This document shows, in pieces, positions 38,926 through 51,133 of a stretch of DNA of 64,000 bases (the first letter of the stretch is position 1; the number at the start of each line of letters is the position of its first letter). This DNA is from Atopsyche davidsoni. Lineage: Eukaryota; Arthropoda; Insecta; Trichoptera; Hydrobiosidae. The stretch covers positions 17,956,001-18,020,000 of the forward strand of contig JAILWY010000009.1 of the NCBI GenBank assembly GCA_022113835.1. The letters are read 5' to 3'. Below the pieces are notes generated by a model. It saw only the letters and a list, made by a program, of their open reading frames with translations, did not search any database and had not been told where the DNA came from. A program made the position numbers and the translations under genes.

Positions 38926-39425
38926 GTTATAAAATACACAGCAAAAATATACTTATTGGCTTAAGAATAAGCTTGAGGTATTTTCGGTTTTATGCCAACA
39001 GTGCATTGGATATATTAAAAATATATTATATATGATGACATTTAACAAGCAAGCCCATTCTGAATATCGAGTACTCCAAAATGATAAAAATTAACGTGTT
39101 TAATATAAAACCTCCATTACCTTAAAATGATAATGATAAAATTGTATTTGTTACATTTTCTTTTATTATTTTAAGACTTCCAAAGCAGTTAACACAAAAA
39201 TGGTAAAACACGAAGCAGATGGACTTGACAATGTGTGCACACTTCCCATAGAAGCAGATCTTTTGATTGTGAGAAGTCAGTTTGAGCCAGAACCTCCGCA
39301 GCTTTCATTTTTGAATATTTTTCCGGTCATCTCAGAAATCAGGCGCCTAAGAAAATAATTTTACTGAATATTATTATGAAATCAGTCTGTGATATTTCAC
39401 AATACCTTCGTCAAGGTATAAAAAG
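38924..39425 (+). repeat. Left arm of a ~500-bp inverted duplication
   Basis: From GTTATAAAATACACAGC to AAGGTATAAAAA this arm is the diverged reverse complement of 40675-41178. Shared landmarks are AAGCTTGAGGT, TTTTATGCCAACAGTGCATT, GATGACATTTAACAA and TATCGAGTACTCCAAAATGA, plus the caspase-like exon. The arms differ by many substitutions and small indels, so the duplication is not recent. Confidence 0.85.
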
Positions 39426-39594
39426 ACATCCCAAGCAGTATATTCCTCAAATAACCAGTACACTCACCAAGAGATTGTATGTTAATCCAAATTATGATCA
39501 CAATCTGGAAGAAAATATGACTTCTCAATCAAATGCTGATGAATTCTGGAAAAATATATTAGTTCACAATCTAAAGGAAAATTATCATATTTAA
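39176..39594 (+). pseudogene. Caspase-like C-terminal exon (copy A), frameshifted
   Basis: After an acceptor-like TTATTTTAAG the frame reads TSKAVN where caspases have QACRGD, so the catalytic Cys appears as Ser. It continues with DGLDNVCTLPIEADLLIV, matching the end of the large subunit and the start of the small one (usual form YxIPxxADxLIxYS). A one-base deletion in the T-run near 39318-39323, compared with copy C, breaks the frame. After that shift MKSVCDISQYLRQ leads into KQYIPQITSTLTKRLY, which matches the caspase p10 tail (KQIPxITSTLTRxLYF). The stop is TAA at 39592-39594. The upstream exons are absent; a mariner fragment lies there instead. It is probably a relic. Family assignment is by eye from several ordered motifs. 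Confidence 0.7.
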
Positions 39595-39756
39595 CTATAA
39601 TAAAGTTTACAATACACAAACAAGAGGTATGGACATATTTATAGTTGTTAAATGATATAAAATTATATAGATTATTTATCCATTATATTTGAGCTATTTG
39701 AATATAAATGGATAAAAAAAAGTACATGTCTTTGTACATAATCATGATCTTTAGAG

Positions 39757-39890
39757 CTACAACCCATTGTGAGGATTGGTCAGCGGTCCTTACTCAATGT
39801 TGTACTCGCCAAAAGGATGGCAGTCTTCTGTTATGCGACTTAGAAATTTCATTTTCTCTACGTTATTTTACACAACACAACAACGTTTAA
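39757..39890 (+). pseudogene. Possible caspase p20 exon relic (copy D)
   Basis: After CTTTAGAG the frame reads THCEDWSAVLTQCC, then KDGSLLLCDLEISFSLRYF. This aligns loosely with the caspase stretch around the catalytic His (DC...VLTHG, GxLxxxD, YF). LTHG would have become LTQC, losing the His. The two-base phase at the proposed start equals that of the corresponding exons at 40184 and 41385. The following GKPK part is missing, and the frame ends at TAA 39888-39890. The match is weaker than for the other copies and could be chance. Confidence 0.35.
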
Positions 39891-39939
39891 AATTTATAAC
39901 CATTTTGTGAAAATAAATAAAAATAATTGTGTATTTCAG

Positions 39940-40333
39940 AAACAATGGATCGTACAGGAACAAAGAATGTTGCACAAAGATTAGCAAAAATATTTGCAAT
40001 ACGAGACTTTGATGCAACAATAAGAAATGATTTATGCAGAGATGAATTCAAAAAAGAATTGACAGAAGGTTTGATCTTTAAAAATATTGCTTTGCTTATA
40101 TTTGTGAATGTAAGGAATCCCTGTCGATAATATTAAATATTTGCAAAAAAAGTATTTTCAATTCATTGATTTAGAAATTTCAGGAACAGATTTTATTAAA
40201 TATGATTGTGTTGGCATTATAATGCTGACTCATTGAGTTAATTAAGGATTATCCTTTATAAGAGGATGAGTTTTTTTATTGTTTAAAAGATTGCACTGCT
40301 TTATGTGGAAAACCGAAATTTTACTTACTTCAG
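39940..40333 (+). pseudogene. Caspase-like p20 exons (copy B), nonsense and frameshift
   Basis: The first exon (39940-40068, after GTATTTCAG) reads TMDRTGTKNVAQRLAKIF, DFDATIRNDLCRDEFKKEL, the caspase region around the substrate-binding Arg (RxGTxxDxxxL, then LGF.V...DLT..EI). The second exon (40184-40333, after AAATTTCAG) reads TDFIKYDCVGIIMLTH then TGA (40234-40236) where Gly follows the catalytic His. After a frameshift it reads KDCTALCGKPKFYLLQ, ending at CAG/GTAATC. Exon phases (2-base start, 1-base end) agree with copy C. The exon carrying the active-site Cys is not found downstream. Two disabling lesions make this a pseudogene. Confidence 0.72.
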
Positions 40334-40674
40334 GTAATCAATTCCTTTATTTTTTGGTAGTAATTTAGCAATATAAATATGATTTAACTGCGTGCATAGA
40401 TTTGGAATCCTTTGCTTTGTATTCAATGTTTCACATGATTTAAGATATCATGAGTAATAAAATGGAAATAAATGAATTGTTTCCTTGATAATCAAAAGAC
40501 ATATCGGTTTTCATTACTTAAACACGATAAATAAATGTTGTATTATAAATAAATACCTAATAATTCTCGGTATATACAAACAGTATGAGATCATTTACAA
40601 ATGGAAATTGAGGAAAATAGAAAGATTACTTTATTCTTAACTTATTACTTAACTTACTTTATTACTTTTACTTA

Positions 40675-41178
40675 CTTTTTTATACCTTGAAGTATTGTGA
40701 AATATCACTGACTGATTTCATAATAATATCCAGTAAAATTATTTTCTTAGGCGCCTGATTTCTGAGATGACCGGAAAAAATGTTCAAAAATGAAAGCTGC
40801 GGAGGTGCTGGCTCAAAATGACTTCTCACAATCAAAAGATCTGCTTCTATGGGAAGTGTGTACACATTGTCAAGTCCATTTGCTCCGTGTTTTTCCCTTT
40901 TTGGGTTAACTGCTTTGGAAGTCTTAAAATAATAATAAAAAATGTTACAAATACAATTTTCATCTTTATCATTTGAACGTTAGAGAGGTTTTGTATTAAA
41001 CACATTAAATTTTATCATTTTGGAGTACTCGATATTCAGAATGGGCTTGTTTGTTAAATGTCATCATATATAATATTTATTTTTAAGATTTCCAATGCAC
41101 TGTTGGCATAAAACTAAAAACACCTCAAGCTTATTTTTAAGCCAACACGTATATTCTTGCTGTGTATTTTATAACGAA
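40675..41178 (-). repeat. Right arm of the ~500-bp inverted duplication
   Basis: Inverted partner of 38924-39425, with about 1.25 kb between the arms. In this arm the T-run is intact, so the caspase frame stays open. A 4-base loss (CAATACTTCAAG versus CAATACCTTCGTCAAG) near its inner end shifts the frame just before the point where the arms diverge. Confidence 0.85.
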
Positions 41179-42097
41179 ACAAAAATGTTAATAAAACATT
41201 ATAAGTAATTAAATACGATCTTACTAGAAATAAAAATATCTTCGGTTTTCCAATCAATCCGCGGCATTTATTTCTCATAAAATATTTAATAACTTCATTT
41301 TCTCTAATGGTTCCGTCTTTTACACAAAGCTTGCCTAGTGATGGATGCATTGTTAAAAAGATAATAATCTTGATCTTACTATTAACTGTATGATGAATTA
41401 TGATAAAAAAAAAATTCCTTATCTTAGACCATATCAAGTATCTCACAATTAAGTATTTGAGTTTTTAATTGTCCTTGCTAGCGTCTAATTTTAAGCGCAC
41501 ATCTTCCAGTGTTGAGTCCTTAAATGAACCAATAACTTCAAAATTGATGGATCTGAATGATTCCGTCATTTTACTGATTTCCATATCTTGGCGTGGATTG
41601 AAATCTAAAATCAAGCATTAATATTTCACCCGATTTTCTTCATGATAAAAATACTGATGAAATTTAAACCTACCATAAACTGCACATTAGAAATTATATT
41701 AAAGTCATACAAATAATTATCACTAAATTAACTTAAATTTCTAATTATACTAATACTCAATGTCTTAAAAGTATGAAATATAGGTACAAAGAGAAATAAG
41801 CAAGCAATGCTGATAACTGAACTAAAAAAAAATAATCTAAATAATTATTTCTTGTCTATAATTTATAGTTGTTGGCAAAATGATTTATTCAAAGAGATGT
41901 TTTACCTTTATATACATAATACTGAAATCTTTATAAATGTTATACATATTCAAAATATTTTGGTGTACAAATATCTTACCATCAAAGTTATTTTGAATAA
42001 ATGTATAGCATATGCCTTTAGTTTCGCCGCCATAAGTATGATCTTTTCTTACTTTTTGTTTTGACTCTTCAGATGGTTCACTCGTCATGATTTTCAT
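40680..42097 (-). pseudogene. Caspase-like gene (copy C): four exons, no catalytic Cys, truncated
   Basis: Minus-strand model: 42097-41980, 41604-41479, 41385-41225, 40922-40680. The joins keep one frame of 215 codons from the ATG at 42097. That ATG directly follows TTTTTTCAG, so more upstream exons are likely. Content in order: KVRKDHTYGGETKGICYTFI and NNFD (caspase p20 start), MEISKMTESFRSINFEVIG, KIIIFLTMHPSLGKL (LTHG region with a displaced His), YFMRNKCRGLIGKPKIFLF, then TSKAVN in place of QACRGD, and YTLPIEADLLIVRS. The second intron would use a GC donor (A/GCAAGG). The last exon ends early (QYFKV stop), losing the p10 KQIPxITSTLTRR tail. It is either a pseudogene or a catalytically dead caspase homologue. 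Confidence 0.65.
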
Positions 42098-42380
42098 CTG
42101 AAAAAATATCAAATACGAACTGAAATTATAATAAAAAACAGAATTACAAACACGTTATACTATGTCAAATAAATAGAAAACTAAATTTAAAAAAACAAAG
42201 ATACCACTTTTGAATGCTTCGTTGAGAAGATATTCCTGTTTAATTTTATTTAAAAATGTCTATATATTAAAAAGAACTTCATATAGGTTTCTTCTTCTTA
42301 TCAATAGTCCAATTTAATATACCATAAATAAAAATTATTCAGTTGCTTAATTTTAATATTAAAGAAATACTTAAATAAAA

Positions 42381-42433
42381 TACTGGTACTGGTACTTGTA
42401 CTGGTACTTGTACTGGTACTTGTACTGGTACTG
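42381..42433. repeat. Hexanucleotide microsatellite
   Basis: Alternating TACTGG and TACTTG units over about 53 bp, in effect a 12-bp higher-order repeat (TACTGGTACTTG). It lies 5' of the minus-strand caspase-like gene, about 285 bp from its first recognised exon. Confidence 0.9.
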
Positions 42434-42439
42434 ATAAAA

Positions 42440-45400
42440 TACTATTGGTATACTTAGGCGATTAGATAAAAAATTAAAATACTTAATTGTACTCGTAGTA
42501 CTTGGATCTTGTGGATTGAACCAAGAGAAAAATATATTTTGTTCATAATTCATCATAATGTTAATAATACGATTAATAACTTTATTCAACCCTGAAATAA
42601 ACATTTAAATTGTATCGTAATTCTAGTCATCCTTGCACTGCAAGTCCTCATTTGCATTCTGAACAATTGACTACCATTTATTTTTTTATTCCAAAATATA
42701 ATTTTAATTTTTTTTCTATTTTTATCGAGGGTACACTTTTTGGGAGGTATTCAAATAAAAAAAATATTTTAGACCTACCACTCTTTTATTTCCATAATTA
42801 AAAGTCATTTGTTAGTCAATTGCTGCGTTGTTTTTATATAATGAATGTATCTACCACAACATAATGTGACTAATATGTAGCACTCAGTTTTTTTTCCCTA
42901 AAAAACATCTGAAAAATAAACAATTTTTTTTTTAATAATTTTTCCCTGAAGTAACACGTTATTTCCAAACTCTTCGTTTTTTTCTACGGATAAATAAAAA
43001 ATCTTGCTGTTAAGGGCTAATCATATTAATACATAGAAAACTTGTATACGTAAAAATTACACACAAGCTGTGTTGGTTCTGTCTTCACAAAAATTATAAA
43101 TATTTATACATAATGGTTAAATGGTCTTGGCTAAATTAAATAGATTTAAAAAATAATATCCAGATCAGATTAAAAATGCTTCACTCGGTACTTTGGTTAA
43201 ATGTCTAGTATTGCTAATCACTCAATATTAATTGGCCTTAGTACGTTGATTCATATGTAGAATATGATTATTAAAAATTCTCGCTAAAAAGAGATGATTC
43301 GCTAGCATAATAGTAGTGTACCGGTCATGTAAGTTTGAGGATGATGTAGGTTTGTATCCCACGCAAATCACAATGATATTTTTCTGAGAGTTTCATTAAT
43401 TTAAATAAATTACTTAAGTGATTAATTTTCTTTCATTCCAACAGACTAATAATAATCTCTAATATTTCCATATTTATAGACATAAATTTTTTTTAAAAAT
43501 AAATATATATATACACTAGGTGCGCTACTTAGTTTCAGGGTTTATTTGAGCATGAAAAATTGATAACTTCAAGAGAAATAAAAAAAATGAAAAATATTCA
43601 TTCATCCTATCCCATCGTAGCCCAGCCAATCCACGGGCCATCGACCGCATTTATATATTTGGCAAGTAAAGTTATCCGTTCATTATATTGAATGAATGCG
43701 AATATCATTATAGTAATTTTTGAGGTTTGAAATGAAAATGATGAAAAATCTTAGTATGATAAATAGTATTTAGATCGACCATCACTTACCGATTTAGTTT
43801 TAAGATTCACTCTGGTTAGTAACTGAAATACTACTAAATTTTCATGTCATTATTTTATAGTATATAGTCTTTATCATTGTAAGATAAAGGTGTAAGATAT
43901 TGAGTGATAAGCGTACACATTCCACATAACAAATACTACAAAATTACACTCAACACCAAAAATATTATTTGAATTTTCGGTCGTAAATTTTTGTATTAAA
44001 TGTTTATTTTGAGTTTCCGTTATGGTTTTTCTGTAAATAAAATAATTTTACTTTTAATTATTTTTTTCTTTTTTGGTTACGGACATCTATGAGTGGAAGT
44101 ATGCACTATAAACAATCTTTCACAAAGCCGTTAACGGAATTAGCACGGACTCAAACCTTCTGAAGCAATAATGTTATATTCCATGACGATACAAATTTTA
44201 GATTTTTTAAAAAACACAAAATTTCATAAATGTAATTATACTTGAAAATTCAAATTCAAATTAAATGGTATTTAAAAAAAAAAATATTGAGAATATTTTT
44301 CCATCTTTAATTATTTTAGAAAAAGCTCTGCATATAAATTGATAGATGGCAGTTTACACAAAACTCCTTTATAAAAGCATCAAATGCGAGAATTGCGATG
44401 GGTTTTACACGTGAACTATAATCGTATTTAAAAGCTTTTTTTTTTACACATATTTTTACAAAAATAGAGAATTCCATGGATGCTACAACCTAAGCCACTT
44501 GTTGTAAGCCCCACAACTTCCGCCCAGGGCATGGAGGTATATAGAATAAACAATCTCTTGTATGGAAATTGCGACATGAAACAAAATACCTGTGACCACG
44601 TATTAGATCGTTTATTTAAATAAGTAGCTGTATTTAATAACAAATACTTCATCTTAGAATCAAAACAAATATCTTTATTCGTTTTTAATGAAACTTCTAG
44701 CTTAGAGAAATCAAGGGACGGAAAAGTAATAATATCACATAGCATATACAGTTTCGAAATTTTTAATTATATTCGTACTTAGTAAACGTATTTGAAAGGA
44801 ATCGCATTGCATGCATTTTAGTTAAGCCATATTTATAAAAGTACTCTCAGCCTTGGTGTGAGCATTTATTAGGAATATAATCACAAGTAGCATTTTTAAA
44901 AGTGGACGAAAATGATGCAATGCGAAGTGTAATTTATAGCCACGCAATCAACATAGAGCCATTATATCCAGATACTGTTCCTGTTCTTCAAAATTTAGCA
45001 GTGTTGGGCTTGTGATGTCAGTGGTAATCGGTCAGTGATCTTCGATCAAAAAGTCAAAGGTTAATGACCAAATTGGCTTCTTTAGACACGCAAGAGACAC
45101 AGCGCTAACTTTGGAAGTACTTCATACATGTTAACGAAGAGAAGGGTGATGTATGGTGTATAAGAAAACTTAAATTATACATCTAGTGATGGATCTCAAA
45201 ACAAACGCTATGTTACGACGTACGATTATCCCTACGCTGTGTTAGGCGTGTAGGAAAATAAATATTTTTGTATGCAAAGACAACATATACATTTAAGACA
45301 ACATAACAACTTTTTAGCATAAGTTACCAATAAATCTTGCAGAGAGCAGATGTGTGTTAACTTAACACTACTTGATGTTTCAATGTCAGCTGAGAAACAA

Positions 45401-46590
45401 ATATCAGTTGACATAATTATTTGCAAATTTGATTGGCTGCTCTGCTCGTTTTCATGAAATTTAAATATTTTTATTGAACAGCAATGATTGCCTGCAACAC
45501 ACATTGACACAAAACATATGCTTACGCCCTAGTTTCACTTTATGCATGTATAATTATCGTCCTAATTATTTAATTTCAAGAGATCTCATTTACTAACATT
45601 ATTATGTATTCTATGTTATCAGTTACGACAACATGGGGTTTTTTACCTTTTTAATTAATCGATGAATTAGCATTGACGGTGCCTTTAATAGTGCTAATAA
45701 CTCTTATTGTTTCAGAGAAAGAATTTTTTACGATCTTCAACTATTTCGTTTTATTTACATTCATGGCATTCTTCAATTATTAAAAAAAATATGCATTTAC
45801 TAACTGTAATCATATGATAAATGTTAAATTAACGAACTATGGCGTGAATATAATGATAATTGCAGATAAAGATATCAGGTAGTATATTATTGATGAATTA
45901 ATAACACTGTGATTGACGAGATTTTAGTTTTCACAAAATTTAAAAATCTTGCAAGCTGACAACCTGTTGTGAATGCTTGATTAAGTGGAAAAAACGCGTT
46001 GCTTTTGAATGCAAAGTAAATTTGACCTCTGATCTCTACGGATATTTTTTTGAGATCACAAAAACAGTCATATTTTTGTATACGTACGAATAGTACAATA
46101 TATCCAACATAAGTTGCTTTAATCTTTAATATTGAAATAGGAAAAATTCATTTTATTATATGTATATACTAAGACATGGATTTAATATGATTTTATTTTA
46201 AAATACCGCAGAGGACATCTTTTTATATATTTCTATTGAAATTTTAAAAATTCAGTTTTTTTTAAATAAAGTAATTTTTTTTTATAATAAAATTTAAATT
46301 TAAATCACTGCCTTATTTATCACAAAGTTTTGGCAATCGAGAAATAATATGGAGTTTCTTCTTTCTACTGTATATTATGCAACGTATTTTGAAATGACAG
46401 TAGTTTTTCTAATCTCTCAATTTTTTTACTTTTTTTAAAGTCAGTTTTTAAAAAAAAACTTACACAAATAAATAAATCGACTTTGTAATTTTTTCCAGAG
46501 GATTTTTTGCTTCAGTTAATGTGTGGACCGATTTTCTTTATTGATCTAAAAATGTGTAAATAAATAAAAAAAATTACCTGCCGCTATTCA
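42440..46590. other. AT-rich non-coding block
   Basis: No gene is seen apart from a SINE relic. The 105- and 92-codon minus-strand frames at 44428-44745 and 45232-45510 lack recognisable motifs and conserved-looking splice borders. A lower-AT patch lies at about 44935-45240. Confidence 0.35.
43275..43395 (+). repeat. tRNA-derived SINE head (relic)
   Basis: GCTAGCATAATAGTAGTG (A-box region), ACCGGTCATGTAAGTTTG, then GATGTAGGTTTGTATCCCAC, a decayed B box (GGTTCGAATCCC). It is the same family as the minus-strand copy at 13135-13215. The following sequence (ATTTTTCTGAGAGTTTCATT) may be the SINE body. Confidence 0.55.
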
Positions 46591-46599
46591 TGATATTTT

Positions 46600-46815
46600 C
46601 AATTTTTCCGTGCGCATCTCCAGAAGGTCTTGTTATTAAGAATTAACAGAATTAGCCAACAGCAGGAAAATGAAGTCGGTCAAACAGCTGCCTGCTCAAG
46701 TGGATAACTCGCACATCCGCCTCCGGAAACAATACTCGGGCCTATGCGCGCTGACATCTGCGCACCAGAACCTACCTGCATGGGTTCCTGGAACCATTTA
46801 AAGGCTGACTTGACT
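46600..46815. promoter_or_regulatory. GC-richer island, candidate regulatory element
   Basis: The GC-richest block between the caspase cluster and the transporter (core 46680-46790, with CATCCGCCTCCGGAAAC and TGCGCGCTGACATCTGCGC). Stops occur in all frames. Confidence 0.22.
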
Positions 46816-46819
46816 TCTG

Positions 46820-49800
46820 TTTCTTCCGTTAGCATTATTCTATACTAAATAAATGACTTACGTGTTGTCTTCCAGCATTTGATTCTATATTATACTATAA
46901 TAGATCATTGAACTTCCGTTGTTTCTTCATACTTCAGCATCAGCATTTGCTTTTATTAAAAAATAAATAAATCACTTTCTTGTTGTTTTCTACTGCAACT
47001 AAATTTTTTTTATTTTATACCATCCCACATTAATGTCTTCCCTGTTGTATCTTTCATCATAAGTATTGGCTCTTCAACTAGACTTATATAAATTTCAGCA
47101 AATAAATATTTTTTAAATATTAATTACACTTTAAAGAAAATTTTTGTAGGTTTCTTTAAATCATATTATGAACTAACAATAAAATTTTCACAATCAAATA
47201 TTTCACTAATAAATAACAAATATACACTTATCTTTATTGAATTCAGAATATAATAGAATTTTCCAACGACAAAATAGTTACAACATAAAAAAACTTTTAT
47301 TTTTTTAATTTTAATCGTGGGAGCAAATATTGCTTATATATAAAGAATAGGTAAAATGCATAACAAAAAATAGCATGTTTATAAAAAGAGACTTCATATA
47401 GGTAAATATGAATGTGTTCAAAATTTAACTTACTAATACTAAACATAAATTGAAAATAAAAACATTATGTTGTACGTTGCGGTTAGAAATGCGATGAATG
47501 TTGAATAATTTAATACGGCCTTACACGAAAACAATGAAACAATAATAATAAACATGGCTGCACTAACATAGACGTATATTATATCTCCGCAAGAGGCTTA
47601 CTTGTAATTAAAACAACAATGATACATCTGATATTTTGAATATTAATACATACTTAATATACAAGATGCTCTATCGACTATCATATGCTTTTAATATTAT
47701 GAAAAATTTAAAATTATCTCATGGTCCAATACTTGACATGCTAGTTTATTGACTATGAGGTCCGTAGTTTGAATCAAAAAAAGACGATTGTTTTTTTTAA
47801 TAATGATCAAAAGTATGTATTGTAAATGTCTCGAATGCAATTTTCTGTGATTTCTTTGTATATAAAACATTAAATGGCTAAAACAATCGCACTTCCCTTT
47901 CGATTGAACTTTACTGCTTGCCTGCACATCGGTGTAGTTATATATTTAATGTTCTCCGATTATCTGAGCATGAATGCCTCATTTCGGCAGAAAAAATATA
48001 ATAAAATATATGAGTCCCGAATTAATTAATATTTCACGACAGTACCTGGTATACATTCATAAAAAAATATCAGTTTTTTTCAGATGCAGATTGACAGTAC
48101 TCGGAAAAGTCTGAGTATGATTCATCGTAACACCTTTAGAAGTAATTGTTTAAACAAGCTAAAATAAATCTAAAAAATGAACATTTCAGTAATATCGTGA
48201 AACGAAAGGCTAAATTAATTAAAATAGTGATGCAATATAAATAAAATCGAAAAAGAACTGAGGCTTGAAACCTCTTTTTATTTTGTTCGGTATACTAACC
48301 AAAACCAGTTAATTTACAAACGTTTTTTTTTCATGGAAGTGAACAGACAAAAATAATTTATTTTTGGTGTTTTTTTTATTCTGGTTACCACAAAGTCTTC
48401 GTTATAGAAACAAAAAATTATTGATAATACTAATCCTTCAATTCGTATGGAAGGATTCTGTTTTGTAAAACGTACAATGTTTTTTTTACTAAATATTGCA
48501 TATATCGATAGTTGTATTATTTTTATGTTGTTTCTAAGCTTTAATGATAAGTTATAACAAAGAGAATTTTTATATTTTTTAAGGGTGGGATTAGACTTTG
48601 AATAATCATTTTGAACTATTTTCAATCTCTTGCTAGTATGATGGACATTTTCAATTTAAATTAGTTCATTTTCGCTTACATGAATAGAGTCCCCAACAGG
48701 TGGTTTTGCAATCCAATCACGCATGATGTGGTTTCATGTGACAACACGTGTCGTCCGACTAGAAAACTACAGATTACAGGAAATTAATACAGTTCAAGGT
48801 CTGGGTTGAAAAATTTTGACAGATGATTGAATGTTGCCAGTAGTTGATTTAGTTTATACGGGTGATGGGGAAACGTAATGGAAGCCAGTACGCACAGCGT
48901 AGGTAGTTCAATTAGCGTAATACCGTATTGCGTTAGAATACGTGATTACGTAGTCTAGAGTTTCTAATGGTTTTTCGCAATACTCTCTGTAATACTAAAT
49001 ATAAATGTTTTTCTTAAAAAATAAAAAAACGTAGTATAATAATGTAATGATAGCGCGTTAGATTCTAAACACAAAAAAAATTGGTTATATAGACTTTGAA
49101 GTCGGCAGTTAAAAAATATAAATTAATATTAACCCAATCAATTTGAAATAACAATAATATTACTTTAATTAGAAATCAAATAGGTTTTTGCAGAATTTTT
49201 CGAAGATTTGTGGTTGTTATGTGGATTCTAGCGCACCCAGGAGCAAGTGTATAGTCAGCAACCAAGTGGTGTTCAAACAGCCATCATCTCTGTTTATGAC
49301 AGGGAGTTGGGAAGAATTTCTATTGCTGCCATGATAAGACGAGCGTATTGTCCCTTAGTTGTAGAACTTGTATTAAAAGAAAAATAAATTTGCCTAAATA
49401 CCTCGTTACTCAGTTTTTATTTATTTACAGGATACAAACTTTCTTAAAAAATTGCTGGTCGGTGGCCGCCTGATTGAACAGGTTCTGCGGGTGACAATTA
49501 AGAATGGCTCTTCATTTCAGAAGGTAAAAATATTCGAAAGCTCGGTATTCTCAAGCACAAGGAAAAATTATCAAAGATTTGGCAACTCGATACAGCAGGG
49601 AGAATAAAAACAAAATTTATGCCGCTCCGGGAATCGCAAACCATTTATTTTATTTCTCAGGCAGCGAAATTGTTTCACTCAGTTGCTTCCATTTATAGAA
49701 TCATCGGTTTCAAAAACCGTTTAGCAGTTATAAAAACAAACAAAATTCTATGAGAATTTTATTTTTTTGATGTTTAATGAAGATTCTGGGGACATCGCAA

Positions 49801-50700
49801 AACAAGTGCAGCCACATTTGCCAGCAAATGTGTATTTTACTCTTTCAGAGTGACTCAGTTTTATGACTCGACATTCATATTTTCATTATTTACTCGTGGA
49901 ATCAATAAAGAAAGTAAAATAAAACGTTAATTTTTACTGCAAAGTGATTTCATTTTTATCTCACATTGTTTTGTAGAAACGTGTCAAACGTGCCAAACAT
50001 ACTATAAATAAAAAAATATCTCGACTATTACTATCACATCAAGTGAAATCCATTAAAGATAAGATAAACCAAACTACTAATTGCAGCATTTATTGTAGTT
50101 ATCACGTAGAATAAAAATAGCTGCTACCTCAAAAAAACTGTATTATAAATCATTGAATTTTTGAATAGTAATAAGTTTGTTATTGCGTAAACAGTCGTCA
50201 CAGGATTCAATAACCGGTAATTGCATCCGACTGCAGATTACATGAAGTCATGCTGGTATGGACCTTTAATAATATAAAATCTTCAATGACCTGAATAATG
50301 TCTGAAAATCAGTGTTTCTTCTGTAGGTAATTTTAAGCGTGTTATCAGCAATTTTCGTTCCAGATTAGAAGAATGCCAGCAGCGTAACGGTCACCATTTG
50401 GATAACATCATCTTTTTAAAATAATTTTTCATTTTGAATTCTTATAATCAACAGTATAAATAATACTTGATTACTAGTAGTTTTTGTTTTACTGAACTAA
50501 CAAATACCCGATACTCTGTTTGTACACACTGTATAAAACCAACAAATGACACATTTTTAATGTTTAAACATTGTATCCTCATTGCGACTCAATTGCAAAG
50601 AATTAGCTTGCTTGACTCTTTCTTATGAATGACACTCAGAATTGATTTAAAAGCAAATGCATTAAACTTTGTAAAAAGAAGACCTAAGAAATTTTGAATA
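46820..50700. other. AT-rich non-coding block
   Basis: No gene can be supported. Lower-AT patches lie at 48670-48960 and 49200-49350. The 103-codon minus frame at 48314-48625 is Lys/Ile/Asn-rich and looks random. Confidence 0.35.
47700..47780 (+). repeat. tRNA-derived SINE head (relic)
   Basis: ATCTCATGGTCCAATACTTG (A-box region) is followed by TTGACTATGAGGTCCGTAG and TTTGAATC, a one-base-decayed B box (GTTCGAATC). It resembles the 2880-3060 copy (GGAGGCC...GTTCGAGCC) more than the other two. Confidence 0.5.
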
Positions 50701-50715
50701 ATACTTTTTGGGAAA

Positions 50716-50850
50716 TTCAATATTTTTGACAGAAAGTACTTGGTGGAATTCCATTGTAATATTTTTGAGTAAAATTCTTGGCGAAACCGGTCACAAATAA
50801 AAACGAACATGTGGAAAATCACTCAAGTATTTTAATCAAAAATATTAATA
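50716..50850 (+). repeat. Internally deleted palindromic hammerhead-like repeat
   Basis: The left outer flank (TTTTTGACAGAAAGTACTTG, GGAATTCCATTGTAATATT) joins directly, at AAAATTCTTG, to GCGAAACCGGTCACAAATAA and then ACATGTGGAAAATCACTC. The left inner arm and the GCCAAC hairpin are deleted. Confidence 0.8.
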
Positions 50851-50854
50851 CTTT

Positions 50855-51095
50855 TCGATGTATTTATTTGGGCAGTTGTCGATGCCTGCAGAATCCACTC
50901 TCGCCTGTGCTACACGACAGGTTGCGAATGCTAAATGACCGCCGGTGCAGGAGCCGACATGCGCTAACCTGTTCAGAGGGTCCAAACCTCTCACGTGGAA
51001 GGAGACTTCAGCCCGAGGGGACCTCTGGCAAGCCACACTTGCACTCGCTGCTGCTCAAAGAAATTCTGACCTAACCTGTAATACGCGGGAGAAAA
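50855..51095. other. GC-rich block, unidentified
   Basis: Conspicuously GC-rich sequence between the deleted palindromic repeat and a Tc1/mariner-type fragment. Frames of 63-98 codons overlap it on both strands without a recognisable domain. It may be part of an unrecognised transposable element or a regulatory island. Confidence 0.25.
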
Positions 51096-51133
51096 CAAGA
51101 TTTCAAAATTCATTATATATATATATATATATA

